A DNA stretch of 64,000 nucleotides from Pleurostoma richardsiae (taxonomy: Eukaryota; Ascomycota; Sordariomycetes; Calosphaeriales; Pleurostomataceae), in assembly GCA_030052745.1 (NCBI GenBank), contig JANBVO010000002.1, positions 1,736,001 to 1,800,000 on the forward strand, written 5' to 3'. Both the position numbers and the translations under genes were made by a program. A model generated the notes under the pieces. It worked only from the letters and a program-made list of their open reading frames with translations, was not told the DNA's origin and ran no database searches. Shown here one piece after another: positions 1 through 11,346 of this stretch. Within the stretch, counting starts at the first letter, position 1. Every line of letters starts with the position of its first letter.

Positions 1-366
1 GAGGGGGGGTGAGGAGAAGCTCGATGATCCCAAGCTTGGCCCTCAGAGGAAGGACCGAAAAGAAAAGGCCGATACGTTTCGTCGCCCAGCTGACCCTCAT
101 CGCAAGCTGCTAAAGAGCACTTGCTATAAGTGGCTTTGCTAACGGCTGTCGATCTGCCGCCACAGACAACACAGGTTGGAGATTGGAGGTTAGAGAGTGC
201 GGGGAAGCAATTGCCGATTGATGGGATCGCAAGAGAAGGGATAGGAAGCTGTTGTATTCAGCCATGATCTATACCTAGCATGTATCGCGATCTTTAAGTA
301 CGACAGGCTCATACCAGCCTTTGCTGATTCTAGTACGGTTGGGGATCTAGTTGGGATGTTGTCTGA
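1..366. other. Non-coding, downstream of the AAA ATPase gene
   Basis: No reading frame here can be supported. The stretch follows the stop codon of the minus-strand AAA ATPase gene and probably holds its 3' untranslated region. The first hundred bases could belong to a gene lying mostly outside the window, but nothing identifies it. Confidence 0.4.
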
Positions 367-3300
367 TTAGGTCTTCTTCCCCTTGGCTTTACGCATCGCC
401 TTGAGAAGCTCCCCAATCTCGCTCAGGTCAATGCTGCTGCTGTCAGCGCGTTTCTTCGATGCCGTATCCGTCTCTGGGTTGGGCTTCCCCGTCCTCGACT
501 CGAGTTTAGTGGTAGCGCCATGCTCATCTTCATCCCCATCGTCATCATCGTCATCCTCGCTTTCAGTGTCGTCCTCGCTGTCGTCATCGACCGACTCGTC
601 CTGGTCTAAAAAGGCCACCCGTGATGCCCTCTTCCCGAAAGCCTTTGGCACTGGGTCAGTGAAGTGGTCATCCCGCCACTGATCCCGGATGGCAATCTCG
701 TCATCCGCTCCCTGGAGGGTCCTCCTGAGGTACATGTCAAACTCCTTCGAGCCGAGCGCAACGACGTCGAACTGTGCTTTGCCGAGAACAGGCTTTGCCG
801 TCGCGGACCCAGCCTCCGCGGCCTCGTGCTCCGCAAGCGCGATGGCCGTTTGGAAAGCATTCCGTATCTGCCTGTTCGGATATGATGAGTTAGAGACGGC
901 TCAGCGGTATGCCAACAAGCGAATGGGTACTTTACCTCCCGTTCCATGTGCTGAAACCTTCCTTCTTCGCTTGACGGAAGTGCTGCTTCGCAAACCGTAG
1001 AATTTCCTTGTCCTTGATCTTGAACTGCGTAAGACCAACTCTGTCCTGTTCAGATCTAGTTCTCCTGATGAAAACCCTGTACAGTTCCAGGGTCGCCTCG
1101 AGGTCGAGCCGAGGATAATGCAAGCTGAGATGAATTCTAGATTTAAATGCCGGGTCGATTCCGCCGACTCGGTTCGTGGTCAGGAAGAGGATGCCAGCGT
1201 AGTATTCAAGACTGCGCAAGAAGACGCTGGTGACCGCGTTGCGCCTCAAGTCGCTCTTGTTACGCTTGGCGAGGAACACGTCCGCCTCGTCCAGGAGGAG
1301 CACGCAGCCCCACTTGTGGGCCAGGCGGAAGTTATGATAGAGGTTCCTTTCAACCTCAGTAGCTGTCTCACCAATATCTCCGCAGGTGATCGGGAAAAGG
1401 GGACGTTCCGTCTTGTCGGCGACACACTCCGCGGTCGACGTCTTGCCCACTCCTGTGCAAACTCGTCAGAACTAATAATGATATCTGTGGAAGCGCGACC
1501 TCAACACTAACCTGGCTCGCCGTGAAGCAGGATAATGAGCCCAGTGCCCTTTCCCTTTACCAAGTCAAGAGCGGCTCCAACTGTCTGGGTCCCTGCAGCG
1601 GGAGCTTTGCGTGCGCTTTCGTGGGTCTCGACCAGTGCTAGGATCGTCCGCTTGTGGCTGTCTGAAAACATGAGTTCATCAAAGTCGTTGTCAAACTGAA
1701 CTTCAGACAGATCGGACAGCCTCAGCGTAGCCCACTGCCGACTGCGCAGGACAAATCCATGAATCCAGTATGGCAGGAGGAGGATGTCGTCCTCCTTGAG
1801 CTCATCTGCACTGCGTGGACTGAATAAGCCCCCATAGTCTCGGCGAAACGGGGCGAAGCGCGAAGCATTCATGTCCAGGTCCTTGAAGATGTAGTCAGAG
1901 CCACAGCACCCTTCGTCATATACGTCATGCTCGCAGCTTGGGGGGATCTGCGTCTCGCGGGGGTCGTTTTCGGTGAGGTCTTCCTCCGTGATGCTCCTGG
2001 TCAGCCGCCAGGATTCCTCGGCATTGACGGCGAGGGTTACGTCCACGATCACTTGGGCTTCAAGCTCTTGCGGCGGCTCATCGAGGGTGCGGCCGTTGTA
2101 CATCCTATGGACGAAAGGTGAGCGTGTCATTTCGAGGTACCGCTGGCCCTGTGACACAAATTCGCGACGCATCGATTCGCAGTTCTCGTCAAATCTCATC
2201 GGATAGACCTCGAGCGACGTAATGGGCCGACGTCCCGTGAATTTCCTGATGGCCAACTGTTCCAGCTTCGGCACGTAGTCCGTGCCATCGAAACAAACAC
2301 TGCAGCAGTCAACTAAGAAGCCCTCCGTCCGGGCCTTCTGGTACTTCTCATCCTCTAGACGATAGATGAGCTTCTCCCTGCCTCCGGTAAAGTTGAGGAC
2401 TCGGAAGGCTTGCGATTTCTTGTGCGTGCTAACCACAACGTCACCAAGTTCGAATAGATGCCAAAGATCCGCATACTGGATATCCGTCGCACTATCGTCT
2501 CGGATATCCCGCCGCAAGTCAGACGTCGCCTTGAGTTCCACGTCCATGAATTCGATGAGGAGTTTTAAATCCTCCAGAAGGTCTGAATATGCGAACTCCT
2601 GAGACATGGCCGTCCCCTTAAGCTCTCTCCCCTCAGCCTTCGCTTCCTGTGCCGACTGGGCCAATGACTCTATCTGCTGCACGCTTTCCCGAATCTCCTG
2701 TTCATAGGCGAAGACGAGCTTGAACGGCCGCAACAGCACGACAGGCGCCAGCCGGTTCTGATTGTCGGGGCGCCGTACCCTATTGTTACTAATGGTCTCC
2801 CTGCATACCCTTTCAAGGTGCGCAATCAGGGGTAGCGATCTAATTCGCAGCTTTTCAGGGGTCCGTTGGTCCGCCAGTCCGAGAAGGCCAGTGTTGCGCC
2901 GCCGCGGCTCCCCGGGACTGTCCTGGATTCCCGTCGGCGACGTGAAGTCCGTGACCTCAACCTCGAGCGCGGGCTGCTCGTGTTCGGGGATCTGCATCGA
3001 GTGTGACGTGAGCTGGAATTCATTCTGTGTCGACCGCTTCAAAACATGCGCGTAGACAGCACATTGCTTTATTCTAGGTCTGCCAAACTTGGCGTCGTCT
3101 GGACGATCGTAAACTTTGGCCTTGAGCTCTCGAAGCTCCTTTTCAAGGTGCTTGATCCTCAGTTCAGTGAAGGTGACGTGCAAGATTGCCTGCCGGGACC
3201 GTTGCTCCAGGGTGCCACGCTCTCTCTCCCTCTCAAGCAAATCTTGACCGACAGAATCAATCTGTGATCTGTTAATCTTGCCGAGAAGTTCTGCAGACGA

Positions 3301-3522
3301 CTCATTCTTGTCATCTCGGCCCGCAAGATCTAATACTTTCCTTGCGGCCGTCAGATCATCCACCAAGCCATCGTGCTCTACAATCTGTTGATCGCCATGA
3401 GATTGACTCCCGCCAGTCGAGCCGGGGGTTTCTGACTGGTCTTGAGACGGATCTGTTGAAATGTTTGTTTCGGTGTTCCCTTGGGGGGAGTTTGACCCAG
3501 ACTTGACCTCACGCGTCGCCAT
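367..3522 (-). CDS. AAA-family ATPase with N-terminal DUF7025-like region
   Basis: Three exons (3522-1512, 1452-936, 871-367) give about 1010 residues. Introns are 1453-1511 and 872-935. The start at 3522 is the first in-frame ATG and has a good context (A at -3, G at +4). The N-terminal third is polar with a coiled-coil-like charged stretch; the middle carries the WHLFELGDVV region typical of the fungal DUF7025 domain. The AAA core follows: Walker A GEPGVGKT around residue 668, Walker B LLLDEAD, sensor 1 TTNR, an arginine-finger-like SRIH, and a C-terminal NGRQIRN helix. The tail is very acidic (runs of D and E) and ends in lysines. Family members are abundant in filamentous fungi and mostly uncharacterised; ATP-driven remodelling of a protein partner is the general inference. 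It is divergently oriented to the STAND-like gene at 4144. All catalytic motifs look intact. Confidence 0.9.
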
Positions 3523-4143
3523 TCTTGAAGACGAAGGTCGCTGGGAGTGACGACTCGGCCCACGAGACAACGAGACTGTGGGAGGATAGAGAGAGAGTTT
3601 CAAAAGGCTGATGGGCTACGACCCGCGCGGCGAAAACTTTGGCTTCGCTTTACAGAGCAGTCGCACAGTCCAATGCAGCAAGCCTTGCTGCTGATTCAAA
3701 TTGGGGAGAGTCAGATGACAAAAGCCCGCCAGAAGAGAGGAAAGAAGGACAAGGACGGACGAGGACAGGTCTTGGGTCCGAGATGAAAGAACTTTACCCT
3801 TGTACCTGACCTTGCTCAAGTCAGAAGAATTGCGCAAGTGGGTTGCGGAGAGAGAGGTTCCAGCCTTGTGTCGGGATCTCATTCTGTTGGCTAAGCGCCG
3901 TCAACATATGCATGCATAACACTCACCCCTGTACGGCCCCCAAGGAGGCGCAGCACATCCTCCAGTACCAATGCCTGTTTTGGTATCGGCGCACATCGTG
4001 TCCGCACCTCCTCACTCGACATGTCATACCAGAGCCTTGCGTATAGACTCGGGCATGATTGTTTCCTCGCTTCTTCATGGGGGCTCCTCGGGATTTCCTC
4101 ATCACCATTGACGATTCATCTCTAGAGCTCCATGTATGACTGA
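3523..4143. promoter_or_regulatory. Shared upstream region of two divergent NTPase-like genes
   Basis: This 621-bp stretch separates the start codons of the minus-strand AAA ATPase and the plus-strand STAND-like gene, so it must hold both promoters and both 5' leaders. No clear TATA box or supported reading frame was seen. Pyrimidine-rich tracts on each side are compatible with transcription starts. The division between the two promoters cannot be placed from sequence alone. Confidence 0.5.
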
Positions 4144-6373
4144 ATGGACATGGAAGTAGATGAAAGACAGGAGTTCCTGATGAGCCGCGCTCGTCCTCCG
4201 ACGAGCGAGGCAGCAGTGTTCGTGGAAAACAGGATCGCCGTTCCCGGGCAGCCGCCCGCGGTGTATGTGGAAAACCTGGACCGCTTCACATCAATTGAAG
4301 AAGGGAAAAGGCAAGAGCAAATTAGGTAAGCCGACCAGTCCAGCCGCCTATACTAGAGAGGGACTTGCTAATGGGCGCTCAGCGTGGAACTATGGAAACT
4401 CGCCGATGCACAGAAGAGTGAGCTCTTCACGGCCATGGAGCAAGTGCGAACCAAGCTAGATAAGCGGAGTCCTGGCGGTGTTCAGGATTCCAGGCGAGAT
4501 TTCCGTCATTGCACGTGGGACCAGGTCATGGAGGAAGTACAATCGCTATCGGCGCGATGGTCAACAACACCGAAAAGAACCTCAAAGGCGATGGTCTGTC
4601 TCCAGAAGCTGGGACGCAGCTCAGACGCTTTTCGGAGCTGGCTGCAGCTCCTCCCCGCAGGAGACTATGGTTCAAGGTACGCTCAAGTCGTATAGCTTTC
4701 TCGACTATAACGTGTTAGCTTAGACATGATCAGTATATGTGGTGTCTTCACCCTCGTAATTGGAGTATGCCCCCTATTTCCTCGAAGATCGTATACGGAA
4801 CAAGACAATCCACGGGACTAACCTACCAACTCACAGGCCGCTGGCCAATACGCAAAAATTGAAGACTCTATACTTGAGTCGTTGGCAGAAATTCCCGAGA
4901 TAATGGAGAGTGCTCGGAAGTACATCCGCATTTACTCTCGATTGCGCGATACCACTCTAGAGAGAAGGACATTCGAGCTCTATCTATCTATTCTAAGAAC
5001 GCTGACGTACATTATGCTGTTCATTGCCGAAAGCTCGTTCCGTAGGTCCTATGTTTACGGCGTGCATCACTCACATTAAGCTAACATATCTGCTTGATAG
5101 GAAAGGTCCTTCAGTCGACTCTGCAACAGTCATCCTACAAGAGCGAGATTGTGGCCAGTGTCAAAGACATCAGGATCCGAGCCGAACGCATCAAGGAAGA
5201 GGCGAATCAGTGCATGCAGCGGCGGCTAATGGATATGGACCAGACTCTTCTCATACAGAGTAATGTCCTCCATGGCCTAGACCAGAAGTCTGATCAGTCT
5301 CTCCACATCCTTCAGAACATGTACCGGTTCCTCGAAAACAGCGTACAACTCCTCATGTCTGGTCAGGGTAAGTCTGTCCCCACACATCTCATAGTTCCGA
5401 GTTATCGACAAGGTATTGACGATGTTGCTACAGCTTCAGAGGCTGTAGATCATCCGGTGCGAAAACTCGAAGCATCATCCCAGAGGAGGATTGAGCGCGC
5501 GGCGGTAGCCGATGTGGATCAGCGTGCGTTTCATTCTATGGGCTTGCCGTTATGCCGGTTTGGAGACTGATGAATCACTCTCTTTCGACTGCAGGGGTCG
5601 AGCGTGCGAAAGAGCTCCTTCAGTTGCTGTCCTTTGACCCGGATGTTGTTCGACAAGACATAGAGACATGCTCACGTCTCGGAGACGCAATGGACGGTAG
5701 CTCCAAAGCTAAAGCCGCCGCCTTAATTGGGAACCGGAGATTCAAGGCGTACCTGACCGAGAACGCATCCTCGGCACCTCTTCTCGTCAATGGGAACGAG
5801 GACCTCTCGTGCGCAGAAGGGCTCTCGCCGCTCAGCCTTGTGGCTGCTCGGCTTGCCCAGATTTCGGAGCAGACGGGGGCTATGTACGTGCTCAAGTACT
5901 TCTGCGGCCAGCACCCGCCTTATATCGGCGACCCGGTTGCGTCGTCTCCCACGGGCCTCATGGCCAGCCTAGTCGGCCAGCTCATCACCCAGATGATGCA
6001 CCACAACGTTGAGGTCGACCTGTCCTTTTTGACCAGGGCGGACTTGGCACACGTGAAGAGACTGAAGCCTGCGGTCCTATACCTGATCTTCCAGGAGCTT
6101 ACGAGCCAGCTTCCGCCACGTAGCGTGCTGCTCTGCATCCTTGATGAAGTCGCCTTGTACGAAACCGGAGCTCAGGGGAACGACATGAAATCTGTCCTCA
6201 AGAAGTTAACTCGCCTCGTGAGAAAAAGCGAAGATATCGTCTTCAAGCTGCTGGTAACCTGTCGCGGCCGGGCGCTGAATGCAGGCATCTTCGCTGAACA
6301 TATCCTGGACCTGGATGAGTCCGTTGAGGCACAGGACTCGTCATCGTGGCAGATTGCGAATATGGTGATTTAG
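4144..6373 (+). CDS. STAND-like fungal protein, DUF7708 region plus P-loop-like domain
   Basis: Seven exons (4144-4325, 4383-4676, 4734-4764, 4837-5041, 5101-5367, 5434-5523, 5595-6373) join in frame to about 615 residues. Residues around 100-300 look like DUF7708, the helical N-terminal region of many fungal NACHT/STAND proteins: W-x-x-V-x-x-E-V near 106, then F-x-x-W-L-x-L-L-P near 144. The C-terminal part resembles a NACHT-like fold. The expected P-loop position (about residues 419-438, LLVNGN then SPLS) has no GxxxxGK[ST], while a Walker B-like hydrophobic run ending in D540-E541 is present. No WD40, ankyrin or TPR repeats follow. The degenerate P-loop with a SPLS motif recurs in a fungal subfamily as I recall it, so it may be normal for the family. 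STAND proteins act in non-self recognition in fungi; a role here is inference only. Confidence 0.75.
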
Positions 6374-7535
6374 GCTGGGTCATGATTCTGACGGATACCA
6401 GACTCGTGTAAAGACCTTTGATCAGCACTGATATATGACCTCGTGCCTGTACTTATTGGAGAAGGCACAGTGTATTGAATATGTGAATGCACTTAGCTCA
6501 TTGCACGCAATGCTTAGATGGAAAGGAAGGAGAGTATCCAAGTGTCTATCCCCCTGATGACCCCTTTGACAGACACGTACATTAAAAAACAGAGCGCTAA
6601 TGATTAGGTAATACGGGGAGACAGTACGGCAGGGGGAGGCATCACGGATGAGTCAGCACAATCAACCTCACCTCTCGCCATCGCATTCAAGTATCAGCTT
6701 CCAGCTCAGAAACAGCCATCAAGCGGTGGAACGTGACTTGGGGTCAGTCCCGGATGACATTATTTGCCTTTCTATATTGTTGCTGTCTTTTTATGGTCCA
6801 CATACCAGTGGTTGTGTGCGGTGCTGCGGCACCTCGAGCTTTCAAGTCCATCAGCCCGTGGCACCTTGAGTTCCTATCGTAACGATCCCTTGGCCTCTTA
6901 GTGCCTTCACCAAGTTAAGGTCTATGCAAAAGTGCCCAATGCCACAAAACAGCAACAAGAAGTCTGTGGACTTTAGTTGTTAGTCAGCAAGTACCATCAT
7001 CCTCCGAGGCGACGGCGAGAAAGCTGGGCACGAGATGTTTAGTCGAGTCCAACGACATGCACGGCATTTCGTTTTGACCTACTCCTCGTTTCACGGAATG
7101 GGCTTCTCAAAGAATCATCAATATTGATTCTAACTCATAGTGTCCATTGCATTGCTGCTATTTGTCTAACACACAGATACTGTGCTTTCTTCCGAGGGCT
7201 TTTCCTACCCAGATCTCATTATCCGTGATCGTCGTCGTCTCAGTTCCTCATAATGCATGTTGACCATTGGCAGCCGGTCCAGCCAGCAAAAAGCGAAGAA
7301 GTCATCAATCAAGCCATATCCATTGTCCGGGTTCCCCTAATCATCCTTCGTGGGTATTGGGTATCATCGTTTCGGTGTCATTAATCGTGAGTGTTGGTAT
7401 CATTGCTTGGTGTGTAACGTTCTTGGGTATCATTTCTCGCTGTGCAATACAGCGCTCTTCCCGCTCGTCATTTTTGTCTGTATCCGGTTGTTTCTGAGTT
7501 GTGGCAGAGGAGTCACTACTGCCTTCGGGGGCCTT
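6374..7535. other. Convergent intergenic region (two 3' ends)
   Basis: The region lies between the stop codons of the plus-strand STAND-like gene and the minus-strand Pro/Met-rich gene, so it holds both 3' untranslated regions and terminators. Base composition is AT-richer than in flanking coding DNA. No conserved reading frame or RNA gene was recognised. Confidence 0.5.
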
Positions 7536-9560
7536 CTAGGCGGGAGCCCCACCCTGCTTGCGCTGGCTGCGTCGCTGCTGGCGCTCCTTGCACTTGAGGT
7601 GGTAGCCCGGCTCCGTCATGCGGAGATGCTCGACCCATGCCTCGTATGCCTGCTGGCCCATCGAGTTGGGAGCCTTCGGCTTGCGGCAGGGACGGGGAGC
7701 TCGGCGAGCTGGAGCTGCTGGCATAGACGCGACGAAGGGTACCTGGGCCGTGGCAATGGCAGGCTGCGGGAAGACGGCGCCGGGGAAGTGAGGCTGCATC
7801 TGCTGCTGCATCTGCTGGACTGCCATGGGCATCTGGGGTGCGAAAGGAGGGATCTGGCTGGTCATAGCCATGAAGTTCTGCTCAGGGAAAGGCATGACCA
7901 TCTGCGCTGCGTCCATCATCGAGTTGAAGTCGACCATAGGAGGGCCATTGAATCCAGGAGGAGCGGACATAGGAGGGAAGTCGAAGCCGGGAGGGGGAGC
8001 CATAGGATGTAAATTGAATCCAGGAGGAGCAGTCATAGCAGCTTGAGCCGGAGGAAAGAAGTCCGGACCAAAGTTGTTGATTTCCACGGGCGGCATCTGC
8101 GTGTTCATGTTGTTGGCGGGGAAGAAGTTGTTAGGCGTATGGACTCCGCGATGCTTCACAGGCGAGCCGGCAGCAATCATGGCCGCAATCCTGGCGGCCG
8201 CTTCCTCCATGGTTTCCTTCTGATAGCCTTCCGTGCCGGCCGCGGCGTTCAAGACAAGGCATTGAGACCGCATGCTCTTCTTCTCCTTGACGGGGGAGAA
8301 CTCTCGGGCCTTGGGGTTCAAGACGGACTCAGTCATCACGCTTTGATCGTTGAATAGGCTCAAACCCGAGTCATGGGAATCATTCTTCTCATGCTTCACC
8401 AAACCGAACACGGCCTCCCTTAGGCGATCATTTGCCGTCTTCGAGGCATTAGACATGGGGGTCTCTTGAGAGTCGCCGCTCTCTTGGGTCGGTGACAGGT
8501 ATCCAGAGTCAGTGCGTCGCAACTTCATGTTCTCCGCAACCTGCTCCTGTGACGAGATGAGGCTGTCGGCATAAATCTGGCTCCTGACTGACATAGTCGC
8601 TATCTTCATCGGAGCCTCGGGCTGTTCGGGAGCTTCAGAAGCCGCCTTGGTAAGAACATCGTGGATTGGCTTGGCGATAATTATGGTCTCGGCCTTCTCG
8701 CGAGACTTGACCTGTGTGGTTTCGCCGATTTGCAGGCGAAGGCGGCCAAGCAGGTCTTTGAAGCGGTCAGATTCGGCAGGGCGTCCGCGGTGGGGAGACT
8801 TGATGGTAGGTCCAATAGACGCAATGGCGGGATCCTTCACAAGCAGGCGCTCGGTCTCGGCAAGACGGTAGCACTCCTGCGCACGCGCTCCAGCCTTCTC
8901 TCTCAACAGCTCCGGCGAAACACTATTCGAACGCCGGTATCGATGGCTCTCTCGTTTCGCCCCATCGAAGAACGCATCAGTCTTTGTCTTGGTCTCGATG
9001 CTATCAGTGTCCTTGTTCTTCCCAAGAGTGATGCCCAAGTCCTTGGTCATTCTCAGGTCGCCGAAGCAAACGTTGGACGATCCGGAGATGTAGGCCTTCT
9101 CAGCAGGAGTGACGTCGAGGACAAAGGTCTTGGATTTCTTTGTGGGGGTGCGGGGAGTCGCGGGCAGATTGCACTCGCGGATACTCAGGATGGCCACTTT
9201 CTCGCTCAGGGTCTTGCAGAGGATCTCCTCGTAACCGGCCGCAGTGGTTGTGGTGTCATCATCGTCGTTGCGGTGGGTGCGGGCATAAGGAATATCGATC
9301 CAATCGCGAATTCTCTCCATAGCAGCTTGCTTGTTCACCTTGGGAATGGCCAGGTGCTCAGTATCGACTTTGGAGACATTGTTGGTATTGACGGCGTCAA
9401 GCATCTTCTCAAGTTTCTCGTAGTTGATCTTGGGGCGAGGCTGATCAAACAACATGCTCTGAGCGGAGTCAACTGGAATGCGAGCGGCGGGATTGCGAGC
9501 GCGCAGGAGTCCCTTGTGATCGATGCCCTGCGCGGCCAAACCTATATCGGTAGAAGCCAT
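7536..9560 (-). CDS. Uncharacterised Pro/Met-rich fungal protein (674 aa)
   Basis: One uninterrupted reading frame of 674 codons starts at a true ATG (9560). I do not recognise a named domain. The N-terminal half is polar and looks folded in short stretches (for example around residues 75-190, including a WIDIPYAR motif). The middle is Ser/Thr/Glu-rich and probably disordered. Residues around 480-620 are low complexity with repeated PPGF and PPM units and Gln/Met runs. The last 60 residues are basic and contain a conserved-looking AYEAW...EPGY...CKxRQQRR block, the sort of C-terminus that recurs in Pezizomycotina proteins of unknown function. RNA binding or a scaffold role would fit the composition but is not shown. 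A long 5' leader with likely introns lies upstream. Confidence 0.8.
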   Translation of the reverse strand: MASTDIGLAAQGIDHKGLLRARNPAARIPVDSAQSMLFDQPRPKINYEKLEKMLDAVNTNNVSKVDTEHLAIPKVNKQAAMERIRDWIDIPYARTHRNDDDDTTTTAAGYEEILCKTLSEKVAILSIRECNLPATPRTPTKKSKTFVLDVTPAEKAYISGSSNVCFGDLRMTKDLGITLGKNKDTDSIETKTKTDAFFDGAKRESHRYRRSNSVSPELLREKAGARAQECYRLAETERLLVKDPAIASIGPTIKSPHRGRPAESDRFKDLLGRLRLQIGETTQVKSREKAETIIIAKPIHDVLTKAASEAPEQPEAPMKIATMSVRSQIYADSLISSQEQVAENMKLRRTDSGYLSPTQESGDSQETPMSNASKTANDRLREAVFGLVKHEKNDSHDSGLSLFNDQSVMTESVLNPKAREFSPVKEKKSMRSQCLVLNAAAGTEGYQKETMEEAAARIAAMIAAGSPVKHRGVHTPNNFFPANNMNTQMPPVEINNFGPDFFPPAQAAMTAPPGFNLHPMAPPPGFDFPPMSAPPGFNGPPMVDFNSMMDAAQMVMPFPEQNFMAMTSQIPPFAPQMPMAVQQMQQQMQPHFPGAVFPQPAIATAQVPFVASMPAAPARRAPRPCRKPKAPNSMGQQAYEAWVEHLRMTEPGYHLKCKERQQRRSQRKQGGAPA

Positions 9561-9706
9561 ATTTGCTGATTTACCGATGTTGTCAGGTAGGTATGGGATC
9601 AGGTGCTATCAGGGCTGTCTGTCCGAGGCGATACTCGTAAAAGTTCTGATGTTGATAGTAGCAGGTTGTTCCGAAGAGAATATTGTCCAGGGCACGATCT
9701 CGTTAC

Positions 9707-9773
9707 CTGCAAACTCGCCCGTGTTAGCCAGTCCATATCATTGCAACAGCGCAAGACTCGAGGATATACTTAC
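9707..9773 (-). other. Predicted 5'UTR intron
   Basis: On the minus strand the segment starts with GTAAGTAT, has a GGCTAAC branch site near its 3' end and finishes with TTTGCAG; its 67-nt length matches other introns in this window. It lies about 150 nt upstream of the ATG of the Pro/Met-rich protein gene and so would be spliced from the leader. Confidence 0.55.
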
Positions 9774-11334
9774 GTGCCGAACAATGTTGTAAAGTTATTC
9801 AATGGCAATGGAGGCGATGTAGCATTCGTCGTAATGTGCACTCACAGTTGTACAGATATGGAGAGCTGGGTTGGAAAGAAGTTTGGTATGGTCGACGGGG
9901 CGTGATCTGAAGAGTGGTCTCAGGGTTCACCTGCGCTATGTCAGTTTGATATTGGCATCCACGCGCGTGCGAGGCCATGGATTTGTGGATTTTGTTCTTC
10001 TTTTCCAAAGATTCCCAAAAGAATGAAATCTCAATCGGGAGATGAGAGATGTCAGGGGCAGCGAGACGCTGACCGCTGACTTTCAAGATAGGAGGTGTTG
10101 GAGATGATTGAAGGGGGAGGAAGACGAACCGCCTGCCACGCAGAGTCGCGCGACTCCAGAGGAGGTCAGACGCAATCCATGTGGTGTGTCAGGGGTATTT
10201 GAAGGGAAATAATCAACATGAATTCAAGAGAAGGGCTTGTCACTAGTGAGAAGGAGAGGCAATGCTCAAGGTGAAGGCGCTTGTGGTCACTGTCGCCAGC
10301 AACTGGGAAAGGTCGTGGCTCGCGCAAAGGAAGAAATCAAGGGAGTCATGGGATGCGAGGATTAAACTTACCGATTAATCGTTGCCTGCACGAAATCTGT
10401 TGGCTCGAGACTGGAAGACCTGGACGAGATGCCTCTTGATGGGAGAGAAGGCTCGGCTGCACCCTTCGATTCCTCTGAGCCTTCGGGAGAGGAGCTGGGT
10501 TGGTCGAGGTGAGACGGGCGAGTAAATGGAAGTCAATGAAGAATCAGGGGTAGTGGGAAGACTGCTCTGCTGCTTGACGAAACTGTTCCAGTATTCCGAT
10601 ATAGACGAGAGGGACAGACAGAAGAGAAGTCTGAGGGATAGAAGAAAGATGGGAGGGGAGGCAGGTCGAGGAGGGAGGGAGAGGGAGTTTGTGGGTGAGG
10701 ACGGGATGGTGTGGGTGCTCGGACCAATTGAGTTAGAGTCGCGAGGTGAGGTTGTCGCGAGAGGAGCAGCATCGAGGACAATGGGATAACCCGCCAGGCA
10801 CCAGGAACAATAGCAGACAATAGCGATTTTCTCGCTCAATAGCACGCTGAATGTAACCTCGCTGCACCTTAATGAGAAAAATAACCCTGACCTCCAAGGA
10901 ACATAGCCAAAAGAGCCCGATATCTGGGAAAATGACACACAGTCCTAGGGTCGCTGCACGGTGGTTGATCGTGGACGATTGAAGGCCACAACGGGATTTC
11001 CTGCCCCCAGAGACCTGATTATACCAGAGCACGACAATGGCAAGGGCGACATATACATTCAGAGAGCTCCAGGGAGAGGAAGGATTAACGTGGCGCGTAT
11101 CTACTTTGAGTCTCTCCTTCCTTCCGCATCTCGGTCTCCCTCCTCCGCTGCGAGCGTGATCACGTTCGGCATGCTGGCATCTCGGACAGAAACTCTCACC
11201 CAAAGACCGCACATGCCCCTTAGAATAGCTAAATAATATCCAAGGAGACAATCCAGTCATTCTCATACTCTCACCATGCCCTATGCTCCTTGCCTGTGGT
11301 GAGGATGGAGGTGGTTATCCTACCCCTTTTCTTA

Positions 11335-11346
11335 CCCTAACCCTAA
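11335..11346. repeat. Short interstitial telomere-like repeat (CCCTAA)2
   Basis: Two perfect CCCTAA units with partial flanking matches (TTACCCTAACCCTAAC). Fungal telomeres are commonly TTAGGG repeats. Such short telo-box motifs also occur in promoters as sites for Tbf1-like Myb factors. This copy is far too short to be a telomere. Confidence 0.7.

Noticed and set aside
8661-9569. 302-codon plus-strand frame
   Set aside because: It lies antisense to the Pro/Met-rich protein gene, whose frame explains the codon usage. Treated as a shadow.
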